Assembly: GCA_016521575.1 (NCBI GenBank) | Contig: JAEKDP010000002.1 | Coordinates: forward strand, 472,098 to 536,097 | Reading direction: 5' to 3' | DNA length: 64,000 nucleotides | From: Rhodobacteraceae bacterium F11138 | GTDB lineage: Bacteria > Pseudomonadota > Alphaproteobacteria > Rhodobacterales > Rhodobacteraceae | Shown here: piece by piece, positions 15,797 to 25,023 of the stretch | Layout: every line of letters starts with the position of its first letter | Numbering within the stretch: position 1 is the stretch's first letter | Program-made: the position numbers and the translations under genes | Notes under the pieces: model-generated | Databases searched by the model: none | Seen by the model: the letters and a program-made list of their open reading frames with translations, nothing else | Told to the model about the DNA's origin: nothing

Positions 15797-16165
15797 TCAA
15801 AGGAAAGCGACGCCCAGCACGGCGGCGGCCATCAGCAAGAGAACCGGCGTCCAGAGCAGACGCTCTGGGCGCGAGGGACTCGCGGCGTTTACAGCAAGAG
15901 ACAGCAGGGTGAGCGCGAGCGTCGGCCAGAACAGCAGCGTCAGCAGCTCCGGGCCGATACCGGCCCGGGCAAGCACTGTCCCGGCCATCAGTCCGAGCAA
16001 CGCCATTTGAACCAGTGCCAACACCCGCCACAAGGGCGGCAGACGACCGGGGAACCGGCCACCGACCGTCAACCGACCAAGCGGAGCGCCTGCTGCAAGG
16101 GCCAGGTGCATCAGCGCGGGCAATGCGGTGAGCCCGGCATAAGCAAAGGCGAGCCCCTTCGTCAT
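15797..16165 (-). CDS. Small integral membrane protein, 122 aa
   Basis: Starting at the ATG at 16165 (MTKGLAFAYAGLTALPALMH), the protein holds about four hydrophobic helices (GLTALPALMHLALAAG, VLALVQMALLGLMAG, LLTLLFWPTLALTLLSLAV, LLWTPVLLLMAAAVLGVAFL). No family is recognised. It lies 16 bp before the SDR-like gene and overlaps the small upstream frame by 4 bp, so it is probably in one operon with the oxidoreductase. Confidence 0.7.
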   Translation of the reverse strand: MTKGLAFAYAGLTALPALMHLALAAGAPLGRLTVGGRFPGRLPPLWRVLALVQMALLGLMAGTVLARAGIGPELLTLLFWPTLALTLLSLAVNAASPSRPERLLWTPVLLLMAAAVLGVAFL

Positions 16166-16347
16166 GGCCCGGCCCACCACCGCCGATGACGTACCGACAG
16201 AAAATGCCGCCAGGCGCCGGGATTTCCCACGCTCGCGCCCGGATCGCCCCAAAGGTGCGTGGGCAGGTTTTCAGGACATGCGTGCCGATCCGGTCGCCCG
16301 GTCAGCAAGTGGTGCAGCCTCATCATGCGGGTGTGGGTGTCATACAT
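16162..16347 (-). CDS. Possible 61-aa small protein translationally coupled to the membrane protein
   Basis: The frame starts MYDTHTRMMRLHHLLTG at 16347 after a strong ribosome site (AAGGAGGGCACC) and ends in an ATGA overlap with the next gene. Those two features support translation. The product is rich in His, Arg and Trp and has no recognisable domain, so it may be a leader peptide or a coupling frame rather than a stable protein. Confidence 0.4.
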   Translation of the reverse strand: MYDTHTRMMRLHHLLTGRPDRHACPENLPTHLWGDPGASVGNPGAWRHFLSVRHRRWWAGP

Positions 16348-16358
16348 GGTGCCCTCCT

Positions 16359-16724
16359 TCAGTTCACCACCGCATGACCGCGGCCGCGCAGGCAATTCAG
16401 GACGACGTCCGCGCGGGTGTCATTGGCCTCTGAGACCCCCGCCGCAGCGCCCGCCAGCGCACCGGCCACGGCCCCGCCCAGCGCATCGCCGTCGTCATCG
16501 ACCCCGCCCAGCACACCGCCGACCCCGGCACCCAGGGCGGCGGTGGTCATGGTCTGATGATCCAGTTGCGACTGGCTGCGGGCCAGGCCGCGGCAGGCGG
16601 CAAGGTCGCTCTGAAACTGCGCGGTCGGCGCGCCATCCAGGATCGGGTCCACATTCGCCCCCTTTCCGGCGCAGGCTGCAAGCAGAGCGGTCGACGCCAG
16701 AGCGGCGATCAGCATCGGTTTCAT
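16359..16724 (-). CDS. Small outer-membrane lipoprotein with a glycine-zipper segment
   Basis: The ATG at 16724 gives a 121-residue protein with a type II signal (MKPMLIAALASTALLAAC), lipobox LLAAC with Cys18. Later GAGVGGVLGGVDDDGDALGGAVAGALAGAAAG is a glycine-zipper-like repeat, the kind that packs against membranes. The specific role is unknown. The ATG follows GGAGACACG, and an in-frame extension to 16802 lacks signal features. Confidence 0.8.
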   Translation of the reverse strand: MKPMLIAALASTALLAACAGKGANVDPILDGAPTAQFQSDLAACRGLARSQSQLDHQTMTTAALGAGVGGVLGGVDDDGDALGGAVAGALAGAAAGVSEANDTRADVVLNCLRGRGHAVVN

Positions 16725-16802
16725 GTCGTGTCTCCTTCGACTTTCGCATTTGTCGAGAGAGGCTCTACCCGGCCGCGCCGCAGGGCGGCATGACCGCGGC
16801 AA

Positions 16803-17951
16803 TCAGCGGATTGACCTGACGCGACAATTGCCAAGCCAGGCGGTCGGACTGACACCGGTCCAGCGCCGGAAGGCCCGCACAAAGGCCGAAGCTTCGGAAA
16901 ACCCCAGAAGATAGGCGGTTTCGCCGACCGAAACCTTGCGCGCACTGAGGTAGTCCATAGCCATGCGGCGGCGCAGATCATCGTGAACCTGCGCAAAGGT
17001 GGCGTTTTCGTCCTTGAGCCGACGATAAAGCGTCTGCCGGCTCATGCCCAGGTCGCGCGCAATGCGATCCATCGACAACGTGCCCTCGTGAAGGTCCGTG
17101 AGTATCCGCGCTTCGACCGCCGACCGCACGGTGTCGTTCGTTTCCAGCCCCTCCAACAGACCGTCCGCATGGCGCGTGAAAACGCCAAAGACATACTCCT
17201 TGCCGCCATCGAACTCTTCGTCGCACCAGACAGGATTGATCCGCAGCGCATTGCGCGCGGCAAGAAAGACGACCGGGACCCGGAACAGCTCTGGGTAGCG
17301 ATTGGCATGCGGCGGTGGCGCATAGGTGACTTCCAGCGCCTGCTCGAACGGATATTCGGGGGCAGAGCGGCGAAATTCCGAGATGAAGCGCGCAAAGCTG
17401 GACTCGGTCGCCATCCAACTGCCGTCGCAGGGCCGGTGATCCACCAGCCAAACCGCGGCGCCCTCGCGCACCAGCTCGAACCGGTCCCGCCTGCCGGGTA
17501 TCGGCACATCGGCCATGAGCCGCGCGTACCGATTGAGCTGATCCAGGCTGTGCGGGAAAGAGGTGGAGGCATGCACGATCTGACCTACGATCGACATCGT
17601 TTCCAGCCGGGTCTCAAGTACATGCCGAAGCAGCAACGAGGTGTCGCCGGTGGCCTCGATCCCGGCGGCGATGAGCGCCTGATAGGCAGCGACCGGGATG
17701 CGCGCGTCCTGATCTGCCAGATCATCACCCGACATCCCGGAGGCCGTCAAGAGACCGGCGCGCGGTGCCCCTTCGGCGACCGCATAGTCGAGAAAGGCAT
17801 TCGCAAACCCTGCGGCCATGGTCTGATCGGACAAGCTGCGGTCTCCTGACGTCAAGATCCGGATGCGTCCGGTCATGCCGTTGCGCGCACCCTCGCAAAG
17901 AATGGTCCAGGACATGACCTTGAGACAACCCCTGCCCCTATGCCGCGCCAT
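16803..17951 (-). CDS. AraC-family transcriptional regulator
   Basis: A regulator of about 340-382 residues. The N-terminal part (FLDYAVAEGAPRAGLLTASGM ... SFPHSLDQLNRYARLM) matches the Arabinose_bd-type domain of the ArgR/GlxA-unlike AraC subfamily that binds small ligands, and the C-terminal ~100 residues hold the double HTH (MSRQTLYRRLKDENATFAQV and ETAYLLGFSEASAFVRAFRRWTG). The start is uncertain: ATGs at 17951, 17915 and 17876 are all possible, the last closest to where family similarity begins. Its target is unknown; the gene to its 3' side, on the same strand, encodes the lipoprotein. Confidence 0.88.
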   Translation of the reverse strand: MARHRGRGCLKVMSWTILCEGARNGMTGRIRILTSGDRSLSDQTMAAGFANAFLDYAVAEGAPRAGLLTASGMSGDDLADQDARIPVAAYQALIAAGIEATGDTSLLLRHVLETRLETMSIVGQIVHASTSFPHSLDQLNRYARLMADVPIPGRRDRFELVREGAAVWLVDHRPCDGSWMATESSFARFISEFRRSAPEYPFEQALEVTYAPPPHANRYPELFRVPVVFLAARNALRINPVWCDEEFDGGKEYVFGVFTRHADGLLEGLETNDTVRSAVEARILTDLHEGTLSMDRIARDLGMSRQTLYRRLKDENATFAQVHDDLRRRMAMDYLSARKVSVGETAYLLGFSEASAFVRAFRRWTGVSPTAWLGNCRVRSIR

Positions 17952-18064
17952 ATCCTTTTGCCTATCGCGATACGCTTCGCTTGCACCGCCCTGCCCCCCG
18001 CTGTGCTGCCGGGGATGACGCGCGCGCCACCGCAGGTGCCGGTCCCGGTCCCGGTGACATTAGC

Positions 18065-18688
18065 CTATGACAGAGATGTCACCCACAGAATCGTCGCGTC
18101 CTCGTCGCTGATCGAAACCACGTTGTGCCCCATCGCGGCGTCATAATAAGCGCTGTCGCCGCGCCGCATTTCAACCGGTTCGTAAAATTCGGTATAAAGA
18201 CGGATCATCCCGGTCAGCACAAACAGGAATTCTTCGCCGTCGTGGCGCACCCAGCCGTCGAATTCATCCATCGTCCTGGCCCGCACGCGGGCACGATAGG
18301 GCAGCATCTGTTTCTTGCTCAGCGTGTCCGCCAGCAGTTCATGTTCATATGTCGTGGTGGCCTGGGCCGTGCCATCACCCGATTTGGTCACCGCCATGCG
18401 CCCGTTGACCTGGTCACGTTGCGGCGGCGTGAACAGCTGAGGCACTGAAATCTCCAGCCCGATTGCCAGCTTCTTCAACGCGTCATAGGTCGGCGACATC
18501 TGGCCGTTCTCGATCTTGGACAATGTCGAACGGGCCAGCCCCGCATGGCTGGCGGCCTGCTCCAGCGTCCAGGATTTGGCCTTGCGCAGATCCCGCACCC
18601 GCGCCCCCAGGTCGAGAGGTTCGGCTCCGCCTTCCTGGCCCGTGCTGCGGGCAATTCGGATCAGGGATTTGGGGTCACGTTGGGTCAT
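18065..18688 (-). CDS. XRE-family regulator with C-terminal cupin domain
   Basis: A 207-residue regulator. Residues ~28-82 form a helix-turn-helix (VRDLRKAKSWTLEQAASHAGLARSTLSKIENGQ), and residues ~130-205 form a cupin (VRHDGEEFLFVLTGMIRLY ... YYDAAMGHNVVSI), the layout of SutR/PuuR-like repressors that sense a small effector through the cupin. It is divergent from the acyl-CoA-synthetase operon starting at 18753, 64 bp away, and is the natural candidate to control it. Confidence 0.9.
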   Translation of the reverse strand: MTQRDPKSLIRIARSTGQEGGAEPLDLGARVRDLRKAKSWTLEQAASHAGLARSTLSKIENGQMSPTYDALKKLAIGLEISVPQLFTPPQRDQVNGRMAVTKSGDGTAQATTTYEHELLADTLSKKQMLPYRARVRARTMDEFDGWVRHDGEEFLFVLTGMIRLYTEFYEPVEMRRGDSAYYDAAMGHNVVSISDEDATILWVTSLS

Positions 18689-18752
18689 TGCGTCTCTATA
18701 GGCAGCGCGCGCGTGGCTTGCAACGACTGGCGCGCCGGGCTAGCCACGGCGC

Positions 18753-20270
18753 ATGTTGTCGATCTTTGACCACGGGCCGCCGCCGCCCTGTCCCGCACCG
18801 TTCAATCTGGCCGCCCACGTGCTGCGCCGCGCCAGCAATCATCCGGACAAGATCGCGTTGTCGGTGCTCGGGCCCGAGCGGTCGGACGATCTGAGCTTTG
18901 GCAACCTGGAACACGCGGTGCGCGCCAGCGGCAATGGGCTGTTGCAGGCCGGGCTCGCCCCCGGCGATATCCTGTTGATGCGGCTGGGCAACACGGTCGA
19001 TTTTCCCATCGCCTATCTGGGCGCCATCGCCGTCGGTCTGGTGCCGGTGCCGACCTCGTCGCAATTGACCGAGACGGAGACGGCCCGGATCATCGCCGAC
19101 CTGTCGCCCGCCGCCGTGCTGCGCGATCCTGCGGTGGCAAGCCCGCCGCATCCGAACGAGATTTCGGTGGCGACGCTGCGCCGGATGCGCGATCTGCCGC
19201 CCTGCGCATGGGCCATGGGCGATCCCGACCGGCTGGCCTATGTGGTCTATACATCGGGCACTTCGGGACGGCCGCGCGCCGTGGCCCATGCGCATCGCGC
19301 GATCTGGGCGCGACAGTTGATGGTCGATGGCTGGTACGGGTTGCGGCCCGACGATCGTCTGATGCATGCGGGTGCATTCAACTGGACCTATACTCTGGGC
19401 ACGGGCCTGATGGATCCCTGGACCATCGGTGCGACCGCGCTGATCCCTCAGGCCGGAACAGAACCCGCCAGGTTGTCGGCGCTGATGAAACGGGGCCGGG
19501 CCACCATCTTTGCCGCGGCCCCAGGGGTCTACAGGCAAATCCTGAAATCCAGTGCCAGCCTGGCGCTGCCCGATCTGCGCCACGGCCTGAGCGCCGGCGA
19601 AAAGCTGTCGCCGCATCTGCGCCGCGGTTGGGGCCGGGCCACCGGGACCGCCCTGTACGAAGCCTATGGCATGTCCGAATGTTCGACCTTCATCTCGTCC
19701 AGCCCGACGCATCCCGCCCGCAGCGATGCGCTGGGGCGTCCGCAACCGGGACGCCGGGTTGCCATCGTCGGGCCCGATGGCCCGGTGCCCGTGGGCGACA
19801 CGGGAACGATCGCCGTTCACCGCCATGATCCGGGTCTGATGCTGGGCTATCTGAACGCACCTGACGCGGCAGCCGCACGCATGCAGGGGGACTGGTTCCT
19901 GACCGGCGACACGGGCATCATGGCCGAGGATGGGCAAATCATCTTTCTGGGCCGCGATGATGACATGATGAACGCCGGTGGCTATCGGGTGTCTCCGATC
20001 GAGGTGGAAACCGTTCTCTGCGCCCACCCCGGGATCACCCAGGTCGGCGTCACCGATGTGGAAATCAAACAGGACACCCGCATCATCGCCGCGTTCTATA
20101 CCGGCCCTGCCGCACTGGACGAAGCCGCATTGCGCGCCTATGTGCAGGACAAGCTGGCGCGGTACAAGCAACCGCGCATATTCATTCACCTGCCCGCGTT
20201 GCCCGCCGGCACCAACGGCAAGTTGCTTCGCCGCGCCTTGTCCGACCAATTTGAGGCCCAGGATACATGA
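18753..20270 (+). CDS. AMP-dependent acyl-CoA synthetase/ligase
   Basis: A 505-residue ANL-superfamily enzyme that activates a carboxylic acid to acyl-AMP and then the CoA thioester. Visible motifs are VVYTSGTSGRPRAVAHAH (P-loop-like A3), EAYGMSECS (A5), DWFLTGDTG (A7) and the hinge GRDDDMMNAGGYRVSPIEVE (A8), with the C-terminal lysine in the NGKLLRRAL stretch. The substrate is not evident; benzoate- and acetate-type ligases share this size. It overlaps the next gene by 4 bp (ATGA) and heads a three-gene operon divergent from the XRE-cupin regulator. Confidence 0.9.
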   Translation: MLSIFDHGPPPPCPAPFNLAAHVLRRASNHPDKIALSVLGPERSDDLSFGNLEHAVRASGNGLLQAGLAPGDILLMRLGNTVDFPIAYLGAIAVGLVPVPTSSQLTETETARIIADLSPAAVLRDPAVASPPHPNEISVATLRRMRDLPPCAWAMGDPDRLAYVVYTSGTSGRPRAVAHAHRAIWARQLMVDGWYGLRPDDRLMHAGAFNWTYTLGTGLMDPWTIGATALIPQAGTEPARLSALMKRGRATIFAAAPGVYRQILKSSASLALPDLRHGLSAGEKLSPHLRRGWGRATGTALYEAYGMSECSTFISSSPTHPARSDALGRPQPGRRVAIVGPDGPVPVGDTGTIAVHRHDPGLMLGYLNAPDAAAARMQGDWFLTGDTGIMAEDGQIIFLGRDDDMMNAGGYRVSPIEVETVLCAHPGITQVGVTDVEIKQDTRIIAAFYTGPAALDEAALRAYVQDKLARYKQPRIFIHLPALPAGTNGKLLRRALSDQFEAQDT

Positions 20271-20932
20271 CCGACCAGACCATCACGCTCGATATCATTT
20301 CCGATCCGATCTGCCCCTGGTGCTATATCGGCAAGACCTATCTGGACCAAGCCCTGGCCGCGGTGCCCGACCATCCCTTTGTCATCCAGTGGCATCCGTT
20401 TCAGCTGAACCCCGACATGCCGCCCGAGGGCATGGATCGCCGCGATTATCTGGAAGCCAAGTTCGGCGGCCAGGAAGGTGCCGTGCGCGCCTATGCCCCC
20501 GTGGCCGAGCGCGCCGAAGCGGCCGGTCTGAAAATCAACTTCGAAGGCATGCGGCGCACGCCCAATACCCTGGACGCGCATCGCCTGATTCACTGGGCCG
20601 GAATCGAAAGCAAGCAGACCCAGGCGGTGGATGCCCTGTTTCATGCCTTCTTTGTCGAGGCACGCGACATCGGCGATCACGAGGTGCTGGCCGATATTGC
20701 CGACGGCATCGGTATGGATGCGGCGGTCGTGTCCCGGCTGCTGGCATCGGACGCGGACCGCGCGGATATCGCCAAACGCGACGCACACAGCCGGGAAATG
20801 GGCGTGAACTCGGTGCCGACCTTCATCGTCGCGGGCAAACACGCGGTGCCCGGCGCCCAGTCGCCTGACCTATGGCGCAAGGTGATCGGCGAACTGCAAC
20901 AGCAACTGGCGGCCACCGATAGCGCCGGGTGA
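20267..20932 (+). CDS. DsbA-family (FrnE-like) thiol oxidoreductase
   Basis: A 221-residue cytoplasmic thioredoxin-fold protein of the 2-hydroxychromene-2-carboxylate isomerase/FrnE group. The N-terminal DPICPWCYIGKTYL carries the CPWC redox pair; the helical insertion and the cis-proline region MGVNSVPTFIVAGKHAVPGAQ follow. FrnE-like proteins act in stress-linked disulfide chemistry or as isomerases; the exact reaction is unknown. It overlaps the genes on both sides by 4 bp. Confidence 0.9.
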   Translation: MTDQTITLDIISDPICPWCYIGKTYLDQALAAVPDHPFVIQWHPFQLNPDMPPEGMDRRDYLEAKFGGQEGAVRAYAPVAERAEAAGLKINFEGMRRTPNTLDAHRLIHWAGIESKQTQAVDALFHAFFVEARDIGDHEVLADIADGIGMDAAVVSRLLASDADRADIAKRDAHSREMGVNSVPTFIVAGKHAVPGAQSPDLWRKVIGELQQQLAATDSAG

Positions 20933-21309
20933 AACAGCTCAAGACGCATACCGTCATCATCAGCCTGATCGGCATTATCGCCTCGGGTACGGTCTTCTTT
21001 CATTTCGTAGAAGGGTGGAGCTGGCTGGATTCCTATTTCTTCACGGTTGTCACGATTTCGACCGTCGGCTACGGACAACTGGTTCCCGCCACGGCCCTGG
21101 GCAAGCTGGCCACCACCGCCCTGATTTTCGTGGGGCTTGGGGTCTTTGTCATCGCGATCCAGCAGTTCGCCCTGTATCACATGCGCAAACGCGAAGAACA
21201 CACCCAATGGCTGATCGCCCACCTGGGGCATACACGCGCCAAAGACACGCCCGCGGCCAATGCAGACGATTCACCGGATCTGAACGACCGCGATGCCAAC
21301 GGGTCCTGA
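20929..21309 (+). CDS. Two-helix potassium channel protein
   Basis: A 126-residue ion-channel protein: first helix (VIISLIGIIASGTVFFHF), pore loop with the selectivity filter TISTVGYGQLVP, second helix (LATTALIFVGLGVFVIAIQQF), then a charged cytoplasmic tail. It lacks the RCK/TrkA-N domain of larger channels. The start is GTG at 20929, overlapping the previous stop as GTGA, so it is coupled to the DsbA-like gene. Confidence 0.88.
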   Translation: MKQLKTHTVIISLIGIIASGTVFFHFVEGWSWLDSYFFTVVTISTVGYGQLVPATALGKLATTALIFVGLGVFVIAIQQFALYHMRKREEHTQWLIAHLGHTRAKDTPAANADDSPDLNDRDANGS

Positions 21310-21430
21310 CCACAGCGGCCATTCTGCCCCCACGGCACAAGAAGTCGTTCACTTGACAATTAATTCATCTGCGGATCTGGTGCCCTTCGGCAAGCTGTGA
21401 TAGCGCCATCGCCATATCCCGGAGACCAAG

Positions 21431-22639
21431 ATGCGCAACCCGATGTCACGCGGCGAATTCATCGCCCTGATTGCGATGATGTTCGCAACCATCGCCTTTT
21501 CCATCGATGCAATGTTGCCCGCCCTACCCCGGATCGGGGTCGAGCTTAGCCCGGATGATGTGAACAGGGCGCAGCTGATCCTGACCTCTTTCGTGCTGGG
21601 CATGGGACTGGGCACGTTCTTCACCGGCCCGTTGTCGGATGCGTTCGGACGCAAGCCGGTCATCTATGTGGGCTCGGCCGTCTATATTCTGGCCGCGGCG
21701 GTGGCCTGGGCCAGCTCGTCGCTTGAAATCGTCCTGGCCGCCCGCGTTCTGCAGGGGTTGGGGGCGGCGGCCCCCCGGGTCGTGGCCGTCGCCATCATGC
21801 GCGATCTCTACGCGGGTCGGGAAATGGCGCGGATGATGTCGATCGCGATGATGATCTTTACCATATTCCCGGCCTTTGCACCGATGTTGGGGGCAGGCAT
21901 TATCGCGCTGGTCGGATGGCGCGGCATTTTCATCGCGTTCATGCTGTTCTCGCTGATCTGCATCCTGTGGATGGGGCTGCGCCTGCCCGAGCCGCTGGCC
22001 CGCGAGGATCGCCGCCCGATCCGCATGCCATTGTTGCTGGCTGCCGTGCGCGAATTGCTGACCCATCCCACCGTGCGCCTGTCAATTGTCGTCCAGACCC
22101 TGTGTCTGGGGGTGTTGTTCACCATGCTGAGCATGGTGCAACCGGTCTATGACGTGATTTTTGATCGCGCCGACAGTTTTCCCTATTGGTTCGGAGGGGT
22201 CGCACTGGTGGCCGGCAGCGCCAGCGTCCTGAACGCCGCCATCGTGGTTCGGGTCGGTATGCGGCGGATCGTGACCTGGTCGCTGGGGACACAGATCCTG
22301 CTGTCGGGCACGGTTCTTGCCCTGTCGATGATCGCGTTGCCCAGCGACGTGATGTTTGGCATTTTCGTGTGCTGGCAATGCTGCGTTTTCTTCATGGCCG
22401 GCACCACGCTGGGCAACCTGAACGCCATAGCGATGGAACCAATGGGGCATATCGCGGGTATGGCCGCATCGGTTGTGGGCGCGATCTCGACAGTGCTTGC
22501 CGCGACCATCGCCGCCCCGGTGGGGTTGTTGTTCAACGGGACCCTGTTGCCGCTGGCCAGCGGAATCACGATCATGGCGACGCTTGGTTTTCTGATCATG
22601 CTGCACATGGCCCGTGTCGAATACCGGCAGACCGCCTGA
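21431..22639 (+). CDS. MFS multidrug efflux transporter (Bcr/CflA type)
   Basis: A 402-residue inner-membrane protein with about 12 helices of the drug:H+ antiporter-1 group. It starts MRNPMSRGEFIALIAMMFAT, and the loop 2-3 motif GPLSDAFGRKPVI and GLGAAAPRVVAVAIMRDLYAGRE (motif C-like area) are typical of Bcr/CflA exporters. The upstream gap includes a TTGACA (21353-21358) but no convincing -10. The drug exported cannot be inferred. Confidence 0.9.
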   Translation: MRNPMSRGEFIALIAMMFATIAFSIDAMLPALPRIGVELSPDDVNRAQLILTSFVLGMGLGTFFTGPLSDAFGRKPVIYVGSAVYILAAAVAWASSSLEIVLAARVLQGLGAAAPRVVAVAIMRDLYAGREMARMMSIAMMIFTIFPAFAPMLGAGIIALVGWRGIFIAFMLFSLICILWMGLRLPEPLAREDRRPIRMPLLLAAVRELLTHPTVRLSIVVQTLCLGVLFTMLSMVQPVYDVIFDRADSFPYWFGGVALVAGSASVLNAAIVVRVGMRRIVTWSLGTQILLSGTVLALSMIALPSDVMFGIFVCWQCCVFFMAGTTLGNLNAIAMEPMGHIAGMAASVVGAISTVLAATIAAPVGLLFNGTLLPLASGITIMATLGFLIMLHMARVEYRQTA

Positions 22640-22694
22640 TCCTTGTTTCCGCGCGCTCTTTGCGGATATCGTTGCGAAAAACCGAAGGGCCAAC

Positions 22695-24356
22695 ATGCAC
22701 GATTACTACGATCTCGGCAGTCACAGCCGCCCCATCACCACGCGATCGGATCTGGCGCAGACATGGTTCGACCGTGGTCTGGTCTGGACCTATAGCTTCA
22801 ACCACGAAGAAGCCGTCGAATGTTTCCGGCGCGCCCTGGACCATGACCCGGAATGTGCCATGGCCCATTGGGGCATCGCCTATGCCGGAGGGCCGAATTA
22901 CAACATGCCCTGGGCTAGGTTGGACGAAGCGGGCCAGGCCAAAGCCCTGGCATTGGCCCATGACGCGACCCGCTCGGCGTTGCGGTTCGCGGACGGATGC
23001 ACCGATGCGGAACAGGCCCTGATCAATGCCCTGCCCGCGCGCTACCCACACCGCGAACCGGGGGCGGACATGCAGGCCTGGGATCGCGCGTTCGCCGATG
23101 CCATGCGGGCCGCGTTCGCGCGCCACCCGGATGATCTGGACCTGCGGACCATCTATGTCGAAGCCCTGTTGAACCTGACCCCCTGGCAGATGTGGGACCT
23201 GGCAAGCGGCGCGCCCGCCGCCGGGGCGGCAACCCTGGAAGCCCAGGACGCGCTGGAAAGCGCCATGGCCGATTGCCCCGGCGCGATGGAACACCCCGGT
23301 CTGCTGCATCTGTATGTGCATTTGATGGAGATGTCTCCGACCCCGGAGAAAGCCCTGAAAGCGGCCGATGTGTTGCGCACTCTGGTGCCCGACGCCGGGC
23401 ATCTGGTGCATATGCCGACCCATATCGACGTGTTGTGCGGACACTATCAGAATGTGGTGCACTGGAACCAAAAGGCGGTCGAAGCCGATCTGAAATTTTA
23501 TGACCGCGAGGGCGCGTTCAATCTCTATACCGGCTATCGCCAGCACAATTATCACTTTGTCATCTACGGTGCGCTTTTCCTTGGGCAAATCGCGCCCGCG
23601 CTCGCGGCGGTTCGAGGCATGGCCGCGACGGTGCCCGAAGACATGCTGCGTATCGAAAGCCCGCCCATGGCGGATTATTTCGAAAGCTACATGGCGATGG
23701 AACCTCATGTACTGATCCGGTTCGGGCGTTGGGATGAACTGATCGCGATGGATCCGCCCGATGACCCGGACCTGTATCGAACGCTGACCGCAACAACCCA
23801 TTACGGCCGCGCCCTGGCCTTTGCGGCGACGGGACGCGTGGCCGAGGCCGAAGCCGAGGAACGCGTGTTTCTGGCCGCCCGCCGCCGGGTGCCGGAAAGC
23901 CGCATGCTGCACAATAACCGCGTCTGCGATCTGCTTGAAATCGCCTCGGAAATGCTGCGCGGCGAGATCGAGTACAGAAAGGGCAACTTTGACGCTGCTT
24001 TTGACCACCTGCGCCGCTCGGTCGCGCTGGATGATGCCTTGCCCTATGACGAACCCTGGGGCTGGATGCAGCCGGCCCGCCATGCTCTGGGCGCGCTGCT
24101 GTTCGAACAGGGCCACGCGAATGAGGCCGAGGCCGTCTATCGCGAGGATCTGGGATTGGGCGGCACCCTGTCGCGTGCCAGCATCCATCCCGACAATGTC
24201 TGGAGCCTGAAAGGCCTGCACGACTGTCTGCAAGCCCGCGGCGAAACCATCGAAATCCTGCAGGTGAAGCAACGTCTGGATCTGGCGCTGGCCCGCGCCG
24301 ACCGGGCGGTTGCCGCATCCTGTTTCTGCGCCCGGGCCGCGATGCAGGCCAGCTGA
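22695..24356 (+). CDS. Tetratricopeptide-repeat protein, 553 aa
   Basis: The ATG at 22695 (MHDYYDLGSHSRPITTRS) gives a soluble protein built mostly of TPR-like helix pairs, for instance EAVECFRRALDHDPECAMAHWGIAYA, SATVDEALL-like segments in the middle (HVDVLCGHYQNVVHWNQKAV) and DAAFDHLRRSVALDDALPYDEPW near the C-terminus. No enzyme motif or signal peptide is seen. Family members are widespread in proteobacteria without a known role. A frame opening at 22614 overlaps the MFS gene and is rejected. Confidence 0.82.
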   Translation: MHDYYDLGSHSRPITTRSDLAQTWFDRGLVWTYSFNHEEAVECFRRALDHDPECAMAHWGIAYAGGPNYNMPWARLDEAGQAKALALAHDATRSALRFADGCTDAEQALINALPARYPHREPGADMQAWDRAFADAMRAAFARHPDDLDLRTIYVEALLNLTPWQMWDLASGAPAAGAATLEAQDALESAMADCPGAMEHPGLLHLYVHLMEMSPTPEKALKAADVLRTLVPDAGHLVHMPTHIDVLCGHYQNVVHWNQKAVEADLKFYDREGAFNLYTGYRQHNYHFVIYGALFLGQIAPALAAVRGMAATVPEDMLRIESPPMADYFESYMAMEPHVLIRFGRWDELIAMDPPDDPDLYRTLTATTHYGRALAFAATGRVAEAEAEERVFLAARRRVPESRMLHNNRVCDLLEIASEMLRGEIEYRKGNFDAAFDHLRRSVALDDALPYDEPWGWMQPARHALGALLFEQGHANEAEAVYREDLGLGGTLSRASIHPDNVWSLKGLHDCLQARGETIEILQVKQRLDLALARADRAVAASCFCARAAMQAS

Positions 24357-24386
24357 TCGCCCCCAACGCCCACGGGCCGGAACAAA

Positions 24387-24410
24387 GCGGCCACCGCTGT
24401 CGGTGGCCGC
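24387..24410. terminator. Hairpin between convergent genes
   Basis: GCGGCCACCG-CTGT-CGGTGGCCGC is a perfect 10-bp stem with a 4-nt loop. Read on the minus strand it is followed by TTTGTTCC, so it best serves the DUF992-like gene; it has no T-run on the plus strand. Confidence 0.7.
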
Positions 24411-24422
24411 CCGATCTGTGCT

Positions 24423-24911
24423 CTATTCGGTGACGTAATCCAGCTTGATCTGCGCCAGCCCACCGGCGATGTTCAGACCCTTCTGATCCTGCACGCTGAA
24501 CGGTTGCAGCGTCAGGTTGTTGCCCGCGCTGAACAGGGCATTGGCCCCGATCCCGCCCGCCACGGTGGCTTCGGCGGTGACGCCATCGTATTTACCGGCC
24601 AAGGCCCCCGCGTCGGCCTTGCCCGACGGGGCCAGGACAGCCCATTTGATGTGGCTTTCCTTGGTCACGCCGATATCCACACCGATCTTGGTGACGCGGC
24701 CGGTGTATTTCTCGGTGCCGCCATCCTTGCGCTCAAAGGTACAGGTCATGTCCTTCTTGGAGCCCAGCAGCAGCCCAACGCCGCCTTCGACGGTGCATTC
24801 GAGCATGCCAATCTGGGTGTTCTTGTCGTCGTCCGCGACAGCGGCACCCGCCGCGGCAACAAGCGCGGCCGAGGTCAACATGGTACGGGTCAGTTGGGAA
24901 AGGGGGATCAT
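24423..24911 (-). CDS. Secreted DUF992-like protein
   Basis: A 162-residue exported protein. The signal peptide (MIPLSQLTRTMLTSAALVAAAGAAVADDD) is followed by a strand-rich domain (IGMLECTVEGGVGLLLGSKKDMTCTF ... YTGRVTKIGVDIGVTKESHIKWAVLAPSG) that fits DUF992, a periplasmic family of unknown function common in Rhizobiales and Rhodobacterales. The ATG at 24911 is chosen because AAGGA lies 6 nt upstream; an ATG two codons earlier would sit directly on that site. Confidence 0.85.
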   Translation of the reverse strand: MIPLSQLTRTMLTSAALVAAAGAAVADDDKNTQIGMLECTVEGGVGLLLGSKKDMTCTFERKDGGTEKYTGRVTKIGVDIGVTKESHIKWAVLAPSGKADAGALAGKYDGVTAEATVAGGIGANALFSAGNNLTLQPFSVQDQKGLNIAGGLAQIKLDYVTE

Positions 24912-25023
24912 GATCATTCCTTTGGGTTGCAGATACACCGCCACAGTAACGTCACCCAAGCAATCCGCAACGCCAGCCCACACAGCAGCGCCGATTTTCT
25001 CAATCAGGCGAATTCTCGCCGCT

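Noticed and set aside
21353-21381. Sigma-70 promoter before the MFS gene
   Set aside because: TTGACA at 21353-21358 is a good -35, but the 17-bp-distant sequence is not a believable -10, so it is not listed as a feature.
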